Part shown: in pieces, positions 53,743 to 62,144 of the stretch | Numbering within the stretch: position 1 is the stretch's first letter | Layout of the letters: every line of letters begins with the position of its first letter | Assembly: GCA_963790585.1 (NCBI GenBank) | Contig: CAWBOY010000002.1 | Location: 1,426,001-1,490,000 of the forward strand | From: CAWBOY01 sp963790585 | GTDB taxonomy: Bacteria; Planctomycetota; Planctomycetia; Gemmatales; Gemmataceae | DNA length: 64,000 nt | Direction: 5' to 3' | The notes under the pieces: generated by a model | Databases searched by the model: none | Seen by the model: the letters and a program-made list of their open reading frames with translations, nothing else | Told to the model about the DNA's origin: nothing | Program-made: the position numbers and the translations under genes

Positions 53743-55800
53743 TCACTCACTCTTCCAGATACTGGCCAGAAGCCCGGACCGACGGAATTGTTCGTAGATC
53801 TTGCTATGCCCTATCAAGTCATTTGTCCCAACCACACGGTACTTAACATGCGTTGTGCTATCAGGAGGGCAATCAAAATGGCCAGCAGGAGTCAAGGCAA
53901 GCCAATCCTTATCGTCGTCGAAGGAAATAAGGGCACAGAGTTCCCGACCACTCCCGGTATCCCAAAGGCGTGTTGTACCATCTACTGAGCCTGTGATGAG
54001 ACGCCTACCGTCCTGACTCAGCCTCACACACCGGACTTCACCGGTATGCCCGGAGAAGATATGCACTTTTTCACCTGTCGCTGCGTCCCACAGGATCGCC
54101 GTATTGTCCGCTGATCCCGTTACTAAATGTCTTCCGTCGCGGCTCATAGCCACGCTACCGACGCGAGCTGAATGCCCTTCAAACGTTCGAACTTTTGCGC
54201 CCGTTTCCGTGTTCCACAAAGTGCAAATAGGGTCGTGACATCCTACAGCTAAGTGCTTACCGTCCGAGTTCAAAGCTACGGAGGTAACACCATAGATCTC
54301 TTCGTCGATTGTTTGGATTGTTCGGCCAGAATCCACATCCCAAATTGTTGCTGCCTTGGCTTTATGATAGTACCCAGCGACTAGTCGTTTGCCATCCCCG
54401 CTTAAAGTAGCAGATATAATACTTTTTGTCGGACCGACAAAAGTACGGATCCTTTCACCGGTTTCAGCAGACCACAGAATCACCGTCCCATCCAAGGATC
54501 CGGTTACGAGTCGTTTGCCATTCGAGTCAAAGCTTACACTGCTTACCTCTTTAGTATGCCCCTGAAGGGTATACATGATCCTACCAAATTTGACATCCCA
54601 TAGAATGGCAGTCGTGTCACTTGACCCAGTGATCAACTGCTCGCCATTAGGACTTAAGCTCACGCTAAGTATCGGCTGCTTGTGTCCTTTGAAATTTCCA
54701 ACCGCTCTACCGGCGTGCAAATCCCAAAGCACCGCAACTCCATCGCTCGACCCGGCAACCAGCCATCTGCCGTCCGTACTCAAACTGACACTAGTAATAA
54801 CCGCCGCACGTCCGTTGAAGGTGCGGAGCCTTGCTCCGGTCTCTGCGTCCCAGGAAGTGACCGAACAGGATCCAGATGTTGTGACCAGCACCTTCCCGTC
54901 CGAACTCGCACATCCAATCGGCGTATCACTCTGATAATCGTTCAGGGTGCAGATTTGGGATCCTGTTTCGGCATTCCAAACAGAGGCAATGGATGTGCCA
55001 CATATGAAGAGACTCTTGCCACTGGCGCAAAAACTCGCACTAGAACCATCCGTCTTGAAATTACGCATCTGTTTGCCTGTTTCCACATCCCACAGAGTGG
55101 CGACTCCAGCATTATGGATTAATAAAACACGCTTACCATCGGCGCTCAATCGCGCGCTAATGGCATACTGTTGAGGCTTTTGAAAAATAGGAAGTGCCTC
55201 AGAGGTATCAACGTCCCAGAGGGTAACACTATAGTCTTGAGACAATGTAATGAGCCGCTTGCTGTCTGCACTCAAGCTTACTTCAAACAAGGACCTCCCA
55301 TTTCCTTTTAATGTGGAGAGCTTCCTGCCCGTCTCTGTATCCCAGACAATTGCAGTCTGGTCGAGCGATCCAGTCGCCAGACGTTTAGTATCCTTGCTCA
55401 AACTCACGCTGGTTATGGCTCTGGTATGCCCTTTGAAGATCCGAAGACTCTCACCTGACTGTACATCCCATAGAGCCGCGTCCTCGCCATTATGACTAGT
55501 GGCGAGGCGCTTGCCATCCGCTGACAAGGTAGCGCAACGGACTCCACTAGCCCCCCCAACAAAGGTCCGTAGTTTTTCGCCCGTCCGCATGTCCCAAATG
55601 ATTACGAGACCATCAAACGCCGCCGTAGCCAGAAGCTTGCCGTCTGCGTTCAGGCTTAGGCACGAAATTTGTCCTGTATGCCCCATTTGCACGACAGGTT
55701 CGGTCTTCACGTTGCGAACTGGCACCGAATTTGGCCCTGACGCACCAGTCACAAATATCGCTATCGCCATCAACTTCAAAGCGGACATCATACAGATCAT
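53743..55800 (-). CDS. Secreted 14-repeat WD40 protein
   Basis: 685 residues. A hydrophobic N-terminus (MSALKLMAIAIFVTGASG) suggests export. I count fourteen WD40 units ending in xxWD/xxWN (IIWDMRTGE, ALWDVQSGE, IVWDTETGR ... RLWDTGSGR), enough for two seven-bladed propellers. A C-terminal 60-residue cap follows (DDDKDWLALTPAGHFDCPPD). ATG 55800 follows GGAGGT by five bases. The gene is clearly less GC-rich than its neighbours, with many AT-ending codons, which together with its place in the island suggests acquisition. A protein-binding scaffold; partner unknown. Confidence 0.85.
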   Translation of the reverse strand: MICMMSALKLMAIAIFVTGASGPNSVPVRNVKTEPVVQMGHTGQISCLSLNADGKLLATAAFDGLVIIWDMRTGEKLRTFVGGASGVRCATLSADGKRLATSHNGEDAALWDVQSGESLRIFKGHTRAITSVSLSKDTKRLATGSLDQTAIVWDTETGRKLSTLKGNGRSLFEVSLSADSKRLITLSQDYSVTLWDVDTSEALPIFQKPQQYAISARLSADGKRVLLIHNAGVATLWDVETGKQMRNFKTDGSSASFCASGKSLFICGTSIASVWNAETGSQICTLNDYQSDTPIGCASSDGKVLVTTSGSCSVTSWDAETGARLRTFNGRAAVITSVSLSTDGRWLVAGSSDGVAVLWDLHAGRAVGNFKGHKQPILSVSLSPNGEQLITGSSDTTAILWDVKFGRIMYTLQGHTKEVSSVSFDSNGKRLVTGSLDGTVILWSAETGERIRTFVGPTKSIISATLSGDGKRLVAGYYHKAKAATIWDVDSGRTIQTIDEEIYGVTSVALNSDGKHLAVGCHDPICTLWNTETGAKVRTFEGHSARVGSVAMSRDGRHLVTGSADNTAILWDAATGEKVHIFSGHTGEVRCVRLSQDGRRLITGSVDGTTRLWDTGSGRELCALISFDDDKDWLALTPAGHFDCPPDSTTHVKYRVVGTNDLIGHSKIYEQFRRSGLLASIWKSE

Positions 55801-56057
55801 CTGCTACCTCCGGTTTTGGTAAATGCGGCAACCATATGGCACCGACTCATGACTCTTTATGGTATCTTATACACCTTACACAGATGTTTTATAAAATAAC
55901 GAGCATTTGTAAAAATGGAATGTTATTACGAGAAATTCCACTATTTTCCCCTTCGCCCTTGCTCTCTAGGCACTTCTCGAATTTGCGTGGGTAAAAAACG
56001 CCTTCCTCGCAACGTCGTAGGGCAAATGAGGCGAGCAAAAAATCAAAGGAAAAAATC
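55801..56057. other. A/T-rich spacer between the WD40 gene and the intron
   Basis: About 255 bases with no gene or clear hairpin; contains the WD40 promoter region (minus-strand gene) and A/T-rich text near 55900. Confidence 0.4.
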
Positions 56058-56169
56058 GTAGAGTCGAGAAGTGGCGCGGTGGTTTAAGCCAAGCCCAGCC
56101 GTAGCCGGCTCTTTCGTCTGCCGGTGCCTCAATCTCCCGGCCATGCCCCGTTTCCACTTCCCGCTCGTC

Positions 56170-56202
56170 GAACCGGACGGGCCCTATTAAGGCATCCGGC
56201 TC
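56170..56202 (-). ncRNA. Group II intron domain V
   Basis: 33-nt hairpin GAGCCGGATGCC-TTAATA-GGGCCCGTCCGGTTC, with the catalytic AGC triad at the 5' side and the CG bulge on the 3' side. It lies 26 bases beyond the reverse transcriptase stop. The neighbouring 56060-56165 should contain domain VI. Confidence 0.8.
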
Positions 56203-56228
56203 TCGGACAAGGTAACTCATGCGTTCGC

Positions 56229-57545
56229 TCACAAGACGCGAGGTCGCGGTCGCCCTGGAAGCCACACTAATCCCAGGTCCTCACGCAGGTAACGATCCGA
56301 ATAACACTGTCGGGCCGTACCCTGCACGCGGTGCTTCCGACCCAGCCACTGACGGAGCCGTTGACAGGTGTGCGCCATCACCTGCTTCATGGCCGGGGCC
56401 GTGTTACCGAGACAAAAATAGTTCGCCCAGCCCACCAGTCGGCTGTTGACGCGAGTTATTAACGCCCGGCAAGACAACCACTGCCACGTTCGGCTGGTCT
56501 GATCGCGGATCACCTCACAGATCCCGTGGATCTTCTTGACGGCCGGACGGGGACCGATGTAGCTACGCCCCGTCTTCGGCGACCAGTTCCGACCGAACGT
56601 GTAACCCAAAAACGAAAACGTCTCGTCCGGCAAGCGGCAAACCCGGGTCTTCGTCTCGTTCACCGTCAACCGCAGCTTCGACATCATGCGCCGCATCACC
56701 GCCTCGGCTTCAAGAGCCGTACCACGGCAGCAGATCACAAAGTCGTCCGCATAATTGACGATACGCGCCTCAAGACGATTGGCATGCCCGTTTGTCTTCC
56801 AGCCCAGCACGAAGCGACGCATGTAGAGATTCGCCAGCAGCGGCGAGAGCACGCCCCCTTGCGGGGTGCCGCGACCCTCGTCCTTGTTGCGAGTCGTTCG
56901 ACGCTTGTCCCCACGATCTCCAAGGTCTTCCACCGGTGCCTCCAACCAGCTTTTGATCAGGGCCAGTAGTAGCCCGTCACTAAGCCGTCGGCTCACCGAT
57001 GCCATTAACTCGGCGTGGGGGATGCTATCGAAGTACCCACTCAAGTCCGCATCGACAATCTCCGTATGCCCGTTGTCTAGCAACAATTGGACCTGCTCGA
57101 TCGCGTCCAGAGCGCTTCGGCCTTGCCGATAAGCAAATTGTTCCGGCTGCAAGTCCGCCTCGAAGATCGGCTCCAAGACGAGCAACACAGCCATCTGCAC
57201 GACGCGGTCGCGGATCGTTGGAATGCCCAACGGTCGCTGTTTGCCATCCGACTTCGGTATGTACACCCGTCGGACTGCTTGCGGGCGATACGCTTTGTTT
57301 CGGAGTTCTTCCGTCAGTTCACCCAGCCAACGGTCCAGCCCGTACTCCTCGATGTCCGTGAACGTCTGGCCATCCACCCCCGCCGCGCCGTCGTTAGCGG
57401 CACAGCACAGGTACGCATGGCCCAGCACATCGGCCCGGTACACCTTGTCGTACAACGCATAGAACCGATAGGTGGGTGCTCTCTTCGCTTTGGCATGCAA
57501 CGTCTCCTGGAGTTTCCGAACCGTATCGGGAGGTGTTAGGCTCAT
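56229..57545 (-). CDS. ltrA: Group II intron reverse transcriptase/maturase
   Basis: 438 residues. RT blocks GIPTIRDRVVQMAVLLVLEP, FAYRQGRSALDAIEQ, DADLSGYFDSIPHAELMASV, GTPQGGVLSPLLANLYM and the active site YADD are all present; the X (maturase) domain follows. The C-terminus shows no HNH endonuclease domain. The start at ATG 57545 has AGGAG seven bases upstream; an upstream frame to 57608 lacks this. The frame is intact, so splicing and mobility may be active. Confidence 0.92.
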   Translation of the reverse strand: MSLTPPDTVRKLQETLHAKAKRAPTYRFYALYDKVYRADVLGHAYLCCAANDGAAGVDGQTFTDIEEYGLDRWLGELTEELRNKAYRPQAVRRVYIPKSDGKQRPLGIPTIRDRVVQMAVLLVLEPIFEADLQPEQFAYRQGRSALDAIEQVQLLLDNGHTEIVDADLSGYFDSIPHAELMASVSRRLSDGLLLALIKSWLEAPVEDLGDRGDKRRTTRNKDEGRGTPQGGVLSPLLANLYMRRFVLGWKTNGHANRLEARIVNYADDFVICCRGTALEAEAVMRRMMSKLRLTVNETKTRVCRLPDETFSFLGYTFGRNWSPKTGRSYIGPRPAVKKIHGICEVIRDQTSRTWQWLSCRALITRVNSRLVGWANYFCLGNTAPAMKQVMAHTCQRLRQWLGRKHRVQGTARQCYSDRYLREDLGLVWLPGRPRPRVL

Positions 57546-58063
57546 CACCAATCTCCTGGCTCTCTTTCCTTCGGACGCTGTCCTTGAACCAAGGCCCCTT
57601 CCCTCCACCGGCGTTACCCGGCTTCAGCGGTACTACGAGCCTCTCCGCCACCCCAAGCGGCCCGGCCTGTCCCTCGCGGGCGTCCGGTTGGCACTGCTGC
57701 CACCGCAGGGGGTTTCCCGTGTTGCGTTAACTTTCCTATGCCGACATGCCGTCGCCATTACCCCGGTGGCAACGCGGGTGGGGCTAAAGTCGTTCCCCCT
57801 GTATCCTCGCGTCTGCGGCCTTCCCCATCCCTTTGCTGGGTCGGCTACCACATTACCCGTTTCGAGGCCTGCTCAGCGTTCACTCACGTTACGGCCTGCC
57901 TGCTCGCGGAGTCGCTCAAACGACCCTTTCCATCGAAGGCTTCGACAGTTTCGTTACCTCCACTGCCGCTCCGATTGCTACCGGCTGGAACGACCAGTTG
58001 CCGGGTGGGATTCGCACCCACTGAAAAGTCACGCCTTGGCACGGCGCACAAAGGGGTCAGGTT

Positions 58064-59038
58064 TGCTCCGTAGAAAACCCCCAGCTGCACCGTCAATTGA
58101 GCCGTATAATGCATTATGAGCACTACAACCAAATCGCCAATTGCCGTGGCGCAGCGGGCTTTGACCGTCGCTCGCACGACGTTGCGCCCCTTTGCCAACC
58201 GCTTCAGCCCCAAACGGTACACTCAACACCAACTCTTCGCTTGCCTGACTCTCAAAGTCTTCTTCAAGACAGACTACCGCGGCATCGTCCAACTCCTGCG
58301 CGATCTCTCGGACCTCCGGCAGGTATTGCACCTAACACACATTCCGCATTTCACCACGCTTCAAAAGGCTAGCGTACGCCTCCTTCGACGGCCCCGCGCT
58401 CGCCGACTGCTGCACGCCACGGTGCGTCGTTTTCAGGGCCGGCGCATGCGCGTGCGGCGCGCCGCCTTTGACTCGACCGGCATGGATTGCGGTCACGCCA
58501 GCCGCTACTTCATCCGTCGACGCAGCCACGGAGCCACCCAAACGCAAATCGTTCGCTACAAACGCTTTCTGAAGCTGGAATTAAGCGTCGATACCGACAC
58601 ACATCTCATCTTGGGCGTCGCTACCAGTCGGGGACCGCACCCAGATGTTGATCGTTTCGTCGGCTTGGTGGACGAGACGACCGCCATCGCCCGGCCGGAG
58701 CGAATCGTAGCCGATGCGGGCTATGATTCTGAGCCGAATCACCGCTACGCACGAGAGCGGCACGGTGTGAAATCGTTCATGCCGGCCAGCCATGGTCGCC
58801 CAAGTCGCAATCCGCCGACGGGCCGATACCGGAGGCAGATGCGTCAACGCTTGGACAAGATGCATGGTGGCTATGGCCAACGTTGGCAGGTCGAAACGGT
58901 GAACTCCATGATCAAGCGACGCTTAGCGACTTCGGTTGCGGGCCAAGGTTTTCCCAGTGAATCTCGAGATGGATGGTTACTTGCGCTGACGCTAAACCTG
59001 ATGCTGGATCGGTCCAAATGAGGGTTTTCTACAGAGCA
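58064..59038 (+). mobile_element. IS4/IS5-superfamily insertion sequence with 9-bp target duplication
   Basis: 975 bp. Ends TGCTCCGTAGAAAACCC and the complement of TGCTCTGTAGAAAACCC. The flanks are GGTCAGGTT on both sides (58055-58063 and 59039-59047), a clean 9-bp duplication. It was inserted in the left end of the REP-transposase unit, whose GGGTCAGG...TTCATTTATTG motif it splits. Confidence 0.85.
58116..59021 (+). CDS. Transposase, IS4/IS5-like DDE type
   Basis: 301 residues. Catalytic acids are likely in RAAFDSTGMDCGHASRYF, IVADAGYDSEPNHRYARE and WQVETVNSMIKRRLA (Glu). The N-terminal half (TRTLR... HQLFACLTLKVFFKTDYRGI) is the DNA-binding region. ATG 58116. Complete within the IS, with both ends present, so probably functional. 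Confidence 0.85.
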   Translation: MSTTTKSPIAVAQRALTVARTTLRPFANRFSPKRYTQHQLFACLTLKVFFKTDYRGIVQLLRDLSDLRQVLHLTHIPHFTTLQKASVRLLRRPRARRLLHATVRRFQGRRMRVRRAAFDSTGMDCGHASRYFIRRRSHGATQTQIVRYKRFLKLELSVDTDTHLILGVATSRGPHPDVDRFVGLVDETTAIARPERIVADAGYDSEPNHRYARERHGVKSFMPASHGRPSRNPPTGRYRRQMRQRLDKMHGGYGQRWQVETVNSMIKRRLATSVAGQGFPSESRDGWLLALTLNLMLDRSK

Positions 59039-59046
59039 GGTCAGGT

Positions 59047-59724
59047 TCATTTATTGCCCTCATTCTTTACCGGCCTGCCCCGGTCCCGCAGAGACGATTC
59101 CAAACCTAAACGCGCCGCCGTTCGCTGTTGCCAGCCAACGTCACCATAAGGCGCACCACGCACCACAGAACGCCGCAATGCGGCCAGTTCAAGCTCCGTC
59201 TCCGGTCGGTTGACATGGGCCGTCCAGCCAACTGGCACCGCGACCGGCCAGGGCGTCAACCACGGCACGCAGGTCTCATGCGCTCGGTGCCACAGACTCG
59301 ACCAACGCCACTTTTCCGTCCGGTCCACCATACCGGCACGCAGCGGATTCCGCTCGACATATCGGCACACCGTCAAAAAGTGGTCGCCGTCCTGAATCGG
59401 AAATGATTTGAATCGACCCTGGTAAATAGGGCCTGTTCCCTGTGTATGATGATGGGCGTGCCAACGGCGAACGTGCGTCACGGTCAACCATTGCAGGTAG
59501 CTTGTCAGGTCACCGTCGCGTTCGGGCCAAACAACTAGATGCCAATGGTTTGGCATCACGACGTAAGCCAACAGCCGCATGGCCGAGCGTTCCCACGCTT
59601 GCCGAAAGATTTTCTCGAAGGCGGCATAGTCCGGGCTCTTGTGAAACAACGTCGCCCGCCCCACGGCTCGATTGAGGACATGGTAGACGTAACCCGCATC
59701 AGCACAGCGCAAGCGTCGTGGCAT
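59047..59724 (-). CDS. REP-associated Y1-type transposase (TnpA-REP/RAYT)
   Basis: 225 residues. Single-strand HUH-type endonuclease: VMPNHWHLVV (His pair) and the catalytic-Tyr region CRYVERNPLRAGMV. Start ATG 59724 (MPRRLRCADAGYVYHVLNRA). The unit is bounded by inverted ends (GTCAGGTTCATTTATTG on the left at about 59041-59057, its complement CAATAAATGAACCTGACC at about 59755-59773). It probably mobilises palindromes with this end. The left end is split by the IS. Confidence 0.87.
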   Translation of the reverse strand: MPRRLRCADAGYVYHVLNRAVGRATLFHKSPDYAAFEKIFRQAWERSAMRLLAYVVMPNHWHLVVWPERDGDLTSYLQWLTVTHVRRWHAHHHTQGTGPIYQGRFKSFPIQDGDHFLTVCRYVERNPLRAGMVDRTEKWRWSSLWHRAHETCVPWLTPWPVAVPVGWTAHVNRPETELELAALRRSVVRGAPYGDVGWQQRTAARLGLESSLRDRGRPVKNEGNK

Positions 59725-59801
59725 ATTAGCTAGTATATGCACCGCGGCGAGTGCGTCAATAAATGAACCTGACCCCTTTTATTACTGGGCCGGCGAAGGC
59801 A

Positions 59802-60089
59802 TTACAACCCGCCTGGCATTCGCCTGGCTCCATGCACTACAGCTAACACGTCGATGCGATCCTCGCACACGCGATACACGATGCGGTACGGGCTTTCAAA
59901 CAACTCCCGCAACGACTCCTCGTCGTATTCCGGAACACGTGCTCCCAATTGCGAAAAATCAGCCAGTTGTTCTGTGCGCGTGAATATCCGCTCAGCCAAA
60001 GCGCGGCCGTACTGCTGCGAATGCCGTGCGATGTACGATTCGATCGTGACCAGATCCGCGAGCGCCGCTTCGGTCCAGTTCACGATCAT
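59802..60089 (-). CDS. ParE/RelE-type toxin
   Basis: 95 residues. MIVNWTEAALADLVTIESYI is the RelE/ParE N-terminal strand-helix, SQLGARVPEYDEESLRELFE and SPYRIVYRVCEDRIDVLAVV the core sheet. ATG 60089 overlaps the antitoxin stop by four bases (ATGA). Either gyrase poison or ribosome-dependent RNase is possible; the missing C-terminal catalytic residues cannot be judged by eye. Confidence 0.82.
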   Translation of the reverse strand: MIVNWTEAALADLVTIESYIARHSQQYGRALAERIFTRTEQLADFSQLGARVPEYDEESLRELFESPYRIVYRVCEDRIDVLAVVHGARRMPGGL

Positions 60090-60277
60090 GGTTTGCCCAA
60101 CCCAAACCGTCGCCGGGCCTCTTCGAGCGGAACCACCCGCCCCTCAAGCGCGTCCTTGAGCCCCGCTTCGACGGCTTGGCGGAAATAGATTTGATACTGC
60201 AGGTCTTCCCAGGTGGCGTCTTCCGGTAGACGCTCGACCAAATGACGTGCTTCTTCTTTAACGGTCGCGGTCGTCAT
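60086..60277 (-). CDS. Antitoxin of the ParE/RelE-type pair
   Basis: 63 residues: TATVKEEARHLVERLPEDAT, then WEDLQYQIYFRQAVEAGLKD, RRRFGLGKP. Helical and acidic, as in ParD-like or prevent-host-death-like antitoxins that lack a clear DNA-binding strand. Translated with the toxin. Intact pair at the edge of the island. Confidence 0.75.
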   Translation of the reverse strand: MTTATVKEEARHLVERLPEDATWEDLQYQIYFRQAVEAGLKDALEGRVVPLEEARRRFGLGKP

Positions 60278-60349
60278 TCAACGCTCCTCAATAATCGGAT
60301 ACCGAGTCAACAAAAAGGATGTGCTAGAAACAGAAAAATGACCAGCCTC

Positions 60350-62113
60350 TCACCGCTTCCGCGCCCGCATCAGCGTGCCCGCCTCAGCCTTACAGGTCCA
60401 AACAACTTTGCCACTTCGGTCCAATTCGGAAACTGTTTGGTTGTTCCGGCTGGAGACCATCGTATGGCCATTCGGCAAGCGCATCACCGAGCCCGGCAGA
60501 GAGATCGTTGCCTCCCATACGGTTTTGCCTTCCGGATCGATTTCGACGACTTTGTTCTGGCTGTAGAGGGGCACGAGTATCTTGCCGCCAGGCAACAGTT
60601 CGATGTTGCCGCCGATTGCAAGGACCGTGCCGCCCACGGGGAAACTCTTGACCTCTTTGCCATTGGCGTCGTAGCGAATGCAACTGCCTGTCGTGGTTAC
60701 AAGAATAACTTGACCGTCTCGGCCTTTGACGGCACAAGCGATGTCGTTGCCGCGCTCGATCCTCGTGCCGGTTTCGTTGCCTTCTCGGTCAACTTCCACG
60801 ACTTGAGCGCGCGACACGATGAAAGTGTTGCCGCTGGGCAGGCGGCGCGCACCGGTCGGGAGAGCGGTCATATCCTTTTTCCACAAGACTTCGCCTTTCA
60901 GGTCGCGTTCGGTTACCGAGCGCGTGCGGTATTCCGTGATCAAAACGCGATCGTTGCCGATCATTTGCGCATCCACCGGATAGTTGAGATTCTCAATCTT
61001 CCAGCGAACTTTGTTGTCGCGATCGAGTTCGTACACCGAGCCCAAAGCACCGCGATCGAGCGCGGCGATCAGCGTGAAGCCAAGCATCCGTTTGGACAAA
61101 TCGAGCTTGGCGAGGTCGAGCCCTTTTCCTTCCGCGGCCCACCATTTTTCCCAGTCGAGGCGAAACTTGAGACGTGATTCATCATCTCTACCAAGGTCGC
61201 CTTTCGGCGCGGTCTCACCGGCGATCAAGTAAAGCACGTCCTGAATGGCGTTGGCGTCGATCTTGGTCTTCTCGGTCAAAAGCGCGATCAAGACGGGGAT
61301 CGACTCCTTCTCTTTGAGGTCGACGAGGGTGAGCGCGACGCGTAAGCGGACCGTCGCGTCGGCATCAGCGAGATGCTTACGCACCAGCTGGCGAATTTCC
61401 TCGCCGCCGGCGCGGCCCAACGCTTCGCCAGCCGCGGCACGGCGGACGGCCGATTTGTCCTCGAGAGCCTTGAGCAAAGCTGGGTCCGTTTTTTTCTCCT
61501 TGGCCATGTCGTCGACGGCGATCGCAACGAGGGCGGCTCGGATTTCGTCCAGGATCGAGGAGCGAACCTCCTCTCCGAGCGTACTGTTTTCAACGGCAGG
61601 CAAATAGTCGAGCAGCACGCCAGCGGCGTCTTCCGGTTTGAGATGCGCGAGCAGTCGAGCCGCCGCCTCGGTCACTTGCGGTTCTGAGCCGCGCTGGATC
61701 GCTTCGATGGCGACGCGGGCCCGTTTTACAATTTCGAGATCGTCATCCTGTGTCGCTTCGCGCAGCAGCGGAATGGCCGTGTTGCCCAGCTCGATTAGTT
61801 CATTGGTCGCCCGTTCACGCGCCTTGTAGCTATCGTCCCCAAGCTGGCGAATGAGCGCTGGAATGTGAGCTTTGTCGTCGTCTTTGACAGTGCGTTTGCG
61901 GAAGTAGTCTAAAAGTGCCGGAGCGGTGGCTTCGATGTGTGCGCTCTCGAGCAAGGCTTCGTCGGCTTTGAATGTATCGACCGGCGTGCCTGTTGGTTGC
62001 GTCCCCTTTGGCGGAGCTGGCCTCTTGCCCTTTTGGCTTGCTTCAGCAGCGGCGATCGTCAGCCAACACAGAAATCCCGCCAGGCCAAATAGGAGAAGCC
62101 CAGGGCGTTTCAT
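60350..62113 (-). CDS. Secreted HEAT-repeat / beta-propeller protein
   Basis: 587 residues. Signal peptide (LLLFGLAGFLCWLTIAAAEA), then HEAT-type alpha repeats to about residue 320 (e.g. IPALIRQLGDDSYKARERAT, ALEDKSAVRRAAAGEALGRA). A propeller of strands then repeats VYELDRDNKVRWKIEN, VVEVDREGNETG, VVEIDPEGKTVWE and VSELDRSGKVVWT, as in bacterial PQQ- or NHL-like wheels. A common architecture in planctomycetes; binding partner unknown. Intact; tandem with the paralogue upstream. Confidence 0.85.
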   Translation of the reverse strand: MKRPGLLLFGLAGFLCWLTIAAAEASQKGKRPAPPKGTQPTGTPVDTFKADEALLESAHIEATAPALLDYFRKRTVKDDDKAHIPALIRQLGDDSYKARERATNELIELGNTAIPLLREATQDDDLEIVKRARVAIEAIQRGSEPQVTEAAARLLAHLKPEDAAGVLLDYLPAVENSTLGEEVRSSILDEIRAALVAIAVDDMAKEKKTDPALLKALEDKSAVRRAAAGEALGRAGGEEIRQLVRKHLADADATVRLRVALTLVDLKEKESIPVLIALLTEKTKIDANAIQDVLYLIAGETAPKGDLGRDDESRLKFRLDWEKWWAAEGKGLDLAKLDLSKRMLGFTLIAALDRGALGSVYELDRDNKVRWKIENLNYPVDAQMIGNDRVLITEYRTRSVTERDLKGEVLWKKDMTALPTGARRLPSGNTFIVSRAQVVEVDREGNETGTRIERGNDIACAVKGRDGQVILVTTTGSCIRYDANGKEVKSFPVGGTVLAIGGNIELLPGGKILVPLYSQNKVVEIDPEGKTVWEATISLPGSVMRLPNGHTMVSSRNNQTVSELDRSGKVVWTCKAEAGTLMRARKR

Positions 62114-62144
62114 AACACGAACTCCTGCTCAAATACACCAAAGT

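Larger units (their letters stand above)
56058..58049 (-). mobile_element. Group II intron with reverse transcriptase
   Basis: Self-splicing ribozyme-type retroelement of about 2 kb. The 5' end on the minus strand is GTGCGCCGTGCC (58049), matching the GUGYG intron start. About 500 bases of structured RNA (domain I-IV) precede the protein gene, and domain V follows it. The 3' boundary (about 56058, ...CGACTCTAC) is less certain. The 5' exon is the ...GACCCCTTT end of the REP-transposase unit. Confidence 0.78.
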
